This document shows positions 57,732 to 64,000 of a stretch of 64,000 nt of DNA, piece after piece. Source of the stretch: Corynebacterium incognita (GTDB lineage: Bacteria > Actinomycetota > Actinomycetes > Mycobacteriales > Mycobacteriaceae); the NCBI RefSeq assembly GCF_014217255.1, contig NZ_CP059404.1, positions 2,284,606 through 2,348,605 on the forward strand, given 5' to 3'. The notes under the pieces are model-generated. The model searched no databases. It was given only the letters and a program-made list of their open reading frames with translations, and was not told where the DNA came from. Made by a program: the position numbers and the translations under genes. Position 1 is the first letter of the stretch. Each line of letters starts with the position of its first letter.

Positions 57732-58691
57732 ATGACACCCCGGCACTTTTTGGCAGATGACGATCTTTCACCACAGGAGCAGCACGAGATCCTTGATCTT
57801 GCGTTAGAGCTCAAGGCGGAACCCTATTCGAGGAAGCCCCTGGAGGGTCCCCAAACGGTAGCGGTCCTGTTTGATAAGTCCTCCACGCGAACCCGCTTTT
57901 CGTTCAGCGCTGGAATCGCCGCGTTGGGAGGCAATCCGATCGTGGCGGATTCGTCCACCATGCACTTGGGCAAGGGCGAACCGATTTCGGACACCGCACG
58001 GGTGCTGTCTCGGTTTGCCAGCGCCATCGTCTGGCGGACCTATGCGCACGCGGGGCTGGAAGAGATGGCAGCGCACGCCTCGGTTCCGGTGATCAATGCC
58101 CTCAGCGATGACCTCCACCCGTGTCAGATCCTCGCTGACCTGGTGACCTGCGCCGAGAATTTCGGCGGCGTCGACAAGCTTGCGGGAAAGAAAGCGGTGT
58201 ACATCGGCGATGGCGCCAACAACATGGCCCATTCATATATGTTGGGATTTTCAACGGCAGGAATGCATATTTCTATCGTCGCCCCAGAGGCGTATTGGCC
58301 CCAGGAGCGTTTCGTCAAGAGGGCTCGCGAACGGGCCGAAATAACCGGGGGGAGCGTCGAAATTACCTCCGATGTTAACGCCGTAGCAGGTGCACAAGTG
58401 GTGATTACTGATACCTGGGTGTCGATGGGGCAGGAGGCTGAAGCCGACCAAAAACGCACCCAGTTGCTGCCATATCAAGTGAATAGTGACACAATGAATA
58501 AAGCAGGGAAGCGTGCTATCTTTTTGCATTGCCTCCCGGCATACCGCGGCTACGAAGTTACTACGGACGTGATTGACGGTCCGACCTCGAGAGTTTTTGA
58601 TGAGGCAGAGAACCGGATGCACGCCCAAAAGGCTTTGTTGGTGTGGTTGTTGGAACATAGTGACGCACGTGAAGCTAGGGTCCTGCCTTAG
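57732..58691 (+). CDS. argF: Ornithine carbamoyltransferase, anabolic
   Basis: 319-residue enzyme making citrulline from ornithine and carbamoyl phosphate. Carbamoyl-phosphate motif SSTRTRFSF (about 51-59), [11 protein letters not shown], and the ornithine-side HCLPAYRG are intact. GAGGAG precedes the ATG. The downstream half (from about 58210) uses more A/T-ending codons (ATA, TTT, AAT) than the upstream half and its neighbours, giving a slightly different composition. Confidence 0.97.
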   Translation: MTPRHFLADDDLSPQEQHEILDLALELKAEPYSRKPLEGPQTVAVLFDKSSTRTRFSFSAGIAALGGNPIVADSSTMHLGKGEPISDTARVLSRFASAIVWRTYAHAGLEEMAAHASVPVINALSDDLHPCQILADLVTCAENFGGVDKLAGKKAVYIGDGANNMAHSYMLGFSTAGMHISIVAPEAYWPQERFVKRARERAEITGGSVEITSDVNAVAGAQVVITDTWVSMGQEAEADQKRTQLLPYQVNSDTMNKAGKRAIFLHCLPAYRGYEVTTDVIDGPTSRVFDEAENRMHAQKALLVWLLEHSDAREARVLP

Positions 58692-58718
58692 CTTTCCTCG
58701 AAAGTTAAAGGACGACAG

Positions 58719-59204
58719 ATGGCATCGCAGACTACTCGCAACGCTCGTCAGGCGAAAATTCTTGAGATCCTGGGCAAGACCAAAATCACCAGCCAGGTAC
58801 AGCTCTCCGAGCTGCTTCTCAAGGAAGGTATCGACATCACGCAGGCGACGCTTTCGCGAGACTTGGATGAGCTCGGTGCCAAGAAAGTGCGTCGCGGTGC
58901 CGGCCGGTCTTTCTACATGGTCGGCGGAGACCTAGAACAATTCGAGGACCAAATCAACGGGCCGCGTGAAAAGCTGCGTCGCATGGTCGATGAACTCGTC
59001 GTGTCAGCAGACCATTCGGGCAATATCGCGATGCTGCGCACCCCAGCCGGTGCGGCGCAATACCTCGCCAGCTTCATTGATCGCGTGGGGCTTCCCGACG
59101 TCGTGGGGTGCATCGCTGGCGATGACACCGTTTTCGTCCTCGTACGTGAACCGGTGACCGGCCGCGAAATGGCAGAGCGCCTCACCGATCGGGGGCGGGG
59201 TTAG
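58719..59204 (+). CDS. argR: Arginine repressor
   Basis: 161-residue regulator. Residues 1-75 form the N-terminal winged helix ([20 protein letters not shown], then [18 protein letters not shown], the recognition helix). Residues about 90-161 form the arginine-binding hexamerisation domain ([39 protein letters not shown]). AAAGGACGAC precedes the ATG. Its location inside the arg cluster suggests autoregulation with the operon. Likely represses argC and argG promoters when bound to arginine. Confidence 0.96.
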   Translation: MASQTTRNARQAKILEILGKTKITSQVQLSELLLKEGIDITQATLSRDLDELGAKKVRRGAGRSFYMVGGDLEQFEDQINGPREKLRRMVDELVVSADHSGNIAMLRTPAGAAQYLASFIDRVGLPDVVGCIAGDDTVFVLVREPVTGREMAERLTDRGRG

Positions 59205-59227
59205 CATTCTTTCGCGCGAGAGTGCAT

Positions 59228-59250
59228 AATATTACATAGACTGTAATATT
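59228..59250 (+). promoter_or_regulatory. Perfect palindromic operator upstream of argG
   Basis: AATATTACA (59228-59236) and TGTAATATT (59242-59250) are exact reverse complements, spacer TAGAC. It occupies the 62-bp gap between argR and argG, 17 bases before the argG ATG, and overlaps a possible -10 (CATAAT, 59225-59230). Probably bound by ArgR or by a GntR-type regulator such as FarR, known to act on corynebacterial arg genes. The regulator is inferred. Confidence 0.75.
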
Positions 59251-59266
59251 TATCTAAGGAGTTTTC

Positions 59267-61950
<2,684 letters not shown>

Positions 61951-62044
61951 ACCTCCTCACCGAGGGCATCCAGTGTCTGCGCGACGCTGGTCAACGTCCC
62001 GACTCAACACACTCGGGTCAACGCCACCGTGTAGCATGAGCTGC

Positions 62045-62218
62045 ATGAGCGTTGACCCGAAACTGTTGGAAATCCTCGTCTGCCCACAAGACAAGGGCGA
62101 GCTGGTCTATAACGAGGACAAGAACGTCCTCATCAACGAGCGCCTGCACATCGCCTATCCCATCGAGGATGGCATTCCCGTGATGCTTGCCGACGAAGCA
62201 ATCGACTGGCCAGCCTAA
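62045..62218 (+). CDS. Trm112-like small protein
   Basis: 57 residues: [19 protein letters not shown], then [19 protein letters not shown]. This is the bacterial Trm112/YcaR fold, in which eukaryotic homologues activate methyltransferases; bacterial partners are less clear. One CP cysteine is visible but the full zinc cluster is not. An in-frame ATG nine bases upstream is possible. TAGCAT at 62031-62036 may be a -10, which would give a nearly leaderless transcript. tyrS follows after 34 bp. Confidence 0.85.
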   Translation: MSVDPKLLEILVCPQDKGELVYNEDKNVLINERLHIAYPIEDGIPVMLADEAIDWPA

Positions 62219-62252
62219 GGCCCACCGACCCCACATTTTCGGAGAAGAACCC

Positions 62253-63521
62253 ATGAACATCATTGACGAACTGTCCTGGCGTGGACTCATCAACCAATCC
62301 ACTGACCTCGATGCGCTCCGCGAAGCCTGCGCGGAACCCATCACTCTGTACTGCGGCTTCGACCCGACCGGTGACTCCCTGCACGCAGGTCACTTGGTGC
62401 CCATGATCATGCTGCGCCGCTTCCAGGAATTCGGCCATCGTCCGCTGGCGCTGGCGGGCGGCGCAACCGGTTTCATCGGCGATCCCCGCGACGTCGGCGA
62501 GCGTTCCATGCTTTCCGACGACGTGATAGCTCACAATCTCGACTCCATCAAGGGCCAGCTACGCAAGTTCATTGACTTTGATAGCGACAGCGCGAATAGC
62601 GCGCTGTTGGTCAATAATGCGGACTGGACCATGAACATGTCCGTCATTTCCTTCTTGCGCGACGTGGGTAAGAACTTCTCTCTGAACACCATGCTTGACC
62701 GCGACACGGTGAAGCGCCGCCTGGAATCAGACGGTATCTCCTACACCGAGTTCTCCTACATGCTGCTGCAGGCGAACGACTACGTGACCCTGCACCGCGA
62801 GTACGACTGCGTGCTCCAGATCGGCGGCGGCGACCAGTGGGGCAACATCGTCTCCGGCGTGGATCTGAACCGCCGCGTCAACGGCGCAAAGGTACACGGA
62901 TTGACCGTTCCGCTGGTGACTGATGCTGACGGACAGAAGTTCGGCAAGTCCACCGGTGGCGGCAAGCTGTGGCTCGATCCGGAGAAGACCTCGCCGTACT
63001 CGTGGTACCAGTACTTCGTGAACGCCGGCGACTCCGTGGTCATCGACTACATGCGCTGGTTTACTTTCCTTACACAGGAGGAAATCGCTGAGTACGAGGA
63101 GAAGGTGGCTAACGAGCCTTTCCGTCGCGAGGCGCAAAAGCGCCTGGCCAAGGAAATGACCGACTTGGTGCATGGCCCGGAGGCGACGAAGGGCGTCGAG
63201 CTCGCGGCCCAGGCATTGTTTGGCAAGGCTGAGCTCACGGATCTTGACGAGCAGACGCTCAAGGGCGCTTTGAGTGAAACCACACTTGCGCAGATTGCGG
63301 CCGACGCCCCGCGCACCATTGTGGACTTGCTTATCGCCTCCGGGTTGGCGGACTCCAAGGGCGCAGCCCGCCGTACCATTAAGGAGGGCGGTGCCTACGT
63401 GAACAACCAACGCATCGAGGCAGAAGACTGGACGCCGACGCCGGAGGATGTGTTGCACGGCAAGTACCTAGTACTGCGCCGCGGCAAGAAGAATTTCGCC
63501 GGTGCTGAGCTTCTGGGTTAA
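62253..63521 (+). CDS. tyrS: Tyrosyl-tRNA synthetase
   Basis: 422-residue class I synthetase. HIGH-type motif HAGH (H44-H47), tyrosine pocket [24 protein letters not shown], and the KMSKS-equivalent KFGKS (K229-S233). A C-terminal S4 RNA-binding domain spans about 355-422 ([21 protein letters not shown]). GGAGAAG precedes the ATG at 62253; the longer in-frame start would extend into the Trm112-like gene. Ends at a strong terminator. Confidence 0.97.
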   Translation: MNIIDELSWRGLINQSTDLDALREACAEPITLYCGFDPTGDSLHAGHLVPMIMLRRFQEFGHRPLALAGGATGFIGDPRDVGERSMLSDDVIAHNLDSIKGQLRKFIDFDSDSANSALLVNNADWTMNMSVISFLRDVGKNFSLNTMLDRDTVKRRLESDGISYTEFSYMLLQANDYVTLHREYDCVLQIGGGDQWGNIVSGVDLNRRVNGAKVHGLTVPLVTDADGQKFGKSTGGGKLWLDPEKTSPYSWYQYFVNAGDSVVIDYMRWFTFLTQEEIAEYEEKVANEPFRREAQKRLAKEMTDLVHGPEATKGVELAAQALFGKAELTDLDEQTLKGALSETTLAQIAADAPRTIVDLLIASGLADSKGAARRTIKEGGAYVNNQRIEAEDWTPTPEDVLHGKYLVLRRGKKNFAGAELLG

Positions 63522-63545
63522 CGTCCTCGCAACCTTTCATCAATG

Positions 63546-63590
63546 CTCCCACGTCAGCCGCAAAAGTGGCCAGTGACGTGGGAGTTTGTT
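63546..63590 (+). terminator. Intrinsic terminator after tyrS
   Basis: CTCCCACGTCA (63546-63556) and TGACGTGGGAG (63574-63584) form a perfect 11-bp stem around a 17-base loop, followed by TTTGTTTTTG. Confidence 0.92.
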
Positions 63591-63683
63591 TTTGTTTCAG
63601 GCGATGTGTAACTTAGTCCAAGTCGCCGAGAGCGCCCCGGTTCGCCGGAAAGCGAAGAAGGTGACAGGGAAGTAAACACGAAG

Positions 63684-63713
63684 TTGACTTTGATTGAAGT
63701 CTTCGACTAGAGT
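63684..63713 (+). promoter_or_regulatory. Candidate rRNA operon promoter
   Basis: TTGACT (63684-63689) and TAGAGT (63708-63713) are spaced by 18 bases, close to the strong -35/-10 consensus and without any protein gene downstream in the window. The leader after it resembles that of corynebacterial rrn operons. Confidence 0.65.
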
Positions 63714-64000
63714 GAAGCTTCCAGCCGCGAGGCAAGCAAGAAGAAATTCTTAGCGGATATCGTGTGCGGACGTTGTCTGAGAACTCAATAGTGTGCCAAT
63801 GTACTTTTTTATTTTTTGTGTTGTTGCGCATGGTGTGTTGGTGGTTGTGGTGTGTGCCGGGTGGCGCTTTTTGATGAGGGCGTTACTGTAAACATTTAAG
63901 TGTTTCATTGGCTGCATTGTGATTACTGATTTGCATTTGTGTGTGATGATGTTTCTGGCCTCGTTTTGCCCCGTCGGGTTGGGGTCAGTTTTTGTAGTAA
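63714..64000 (+). other. Probable rRNA operon leader
   Basis: 287 bp with no credible ORF. It contains TGTCTGAGAACTCAATAGTG-type sequence followed by a T-rich run (63775-63818), a block seen ahead of 16S rRNA genes in Corynebacterium, then G/T-rich sequence and a short CCCC/GGGG hairpin near 63969-63984. The 16S gene itself is not in the window, so this is inferred from resemblance. Confidence 0.6.

Noticed and set aside
63613..63831. 72-codon minus-strand frame at the right end
   Set aside because: It lies across the probable rRNA promoter and leader and has no protein-like features.

Overview
The window is a stretch of chromosome from a high-GC Gram-positive bacterium, almost certainly a Corynebacterium. 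The evidence is gene content and order: ilvB-ilvN-ilvC, then a Nudix/histidine-phosphatase MutT1-type protein; gpsA-ddl-DUF3515-thiL-ung-fakA-recG-rsmD-coaD; a polA locus with a tRNA gene; rpsA-coaE-uvrB-uvrA; infC-rpmI-rplT; pheS-pheT; argCJBDFRGH; and tyrS. A PtsG closely resembling corynebacterial glucose permeases and lipoprotein and secreted proteins with actinobacterial-style signals fit this. I do not assign a species. Nearly all of it is core genome. I saw no insertion sequence, prophage, integrase, toxin-antitoxin pair or CRISPR array.

Layout. 1-5482: branched-chain amino acid synthesis (end of ilvB, ilvN, ilvC, then leuB-leuC-leuD in one tight block). 5544-17557: nucleotide sanitation, phospholipid precursor, cell wall, thiamine, DNA repair and CoA genes, ending in a TauE/SafE-type permease broken by a frameshift. 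17580-20553: a polar amino-acid ABC importer on the minus strand, preceded by a small exported protein whose stop codon abuts the start codon of the binding protein. 20554-25286: an unusual tRNA-Leu(CAA), polA, a winged-helix protein and an RDD membrane protein. 25564-33579: rpsA, two tandem AGCS amino-acid/cation symporters, ptsG, a tiny exported protein and coaE. 33677-45706: UvrB and UvrA, two universal stress proteins, a HelD/HelR-type RNA polymerase recycling ATPase, a DoxX-like membrane protein, a metallo-hydrolase and a serine-hydrolase-like lipoprotein. 45979-52567: infC-rpmI-rplT with an AUC start and an attenuator-like hairpin, a SpoU/TrmH methyltransferase, an unknown gene with two apparently compensating frameshifts, and pheS-pheT. 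52873-61950: the whole arginine pathway from argC to argH with argR inside. 62045-64000: a Trm112-like protein, tyrS, and what looks like the promoter and leader of an rRNA operon whose 16S gene lies beyond the right edge.

How the genes work together. The left block makes valine, isoleucine and leucine. The arg block makes arginine from glutamate, with its ArgR regulator encoded in the cluster and palindromic candidate operators before argC and argG. UvrA, UvrB, PolA, Ung, RecG and MutT1 form a dispersed DNA repair set. IF3, L35, L20, S1, PheST and TyrS serve translation. PtsG, the ABC importer and the AGCS symporters supply sugar and amino acids.

No gene cluster of an unknown multi-gene system was found. 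The observations I would follow first are the short-variable-arm tRNA-Leu(CAA), the double-frameshift gene upstream of pheS, the symmetric divergent promoter between coaE and a 48-residue exported protein, the perfect palindrome before argG, and the infC leader.
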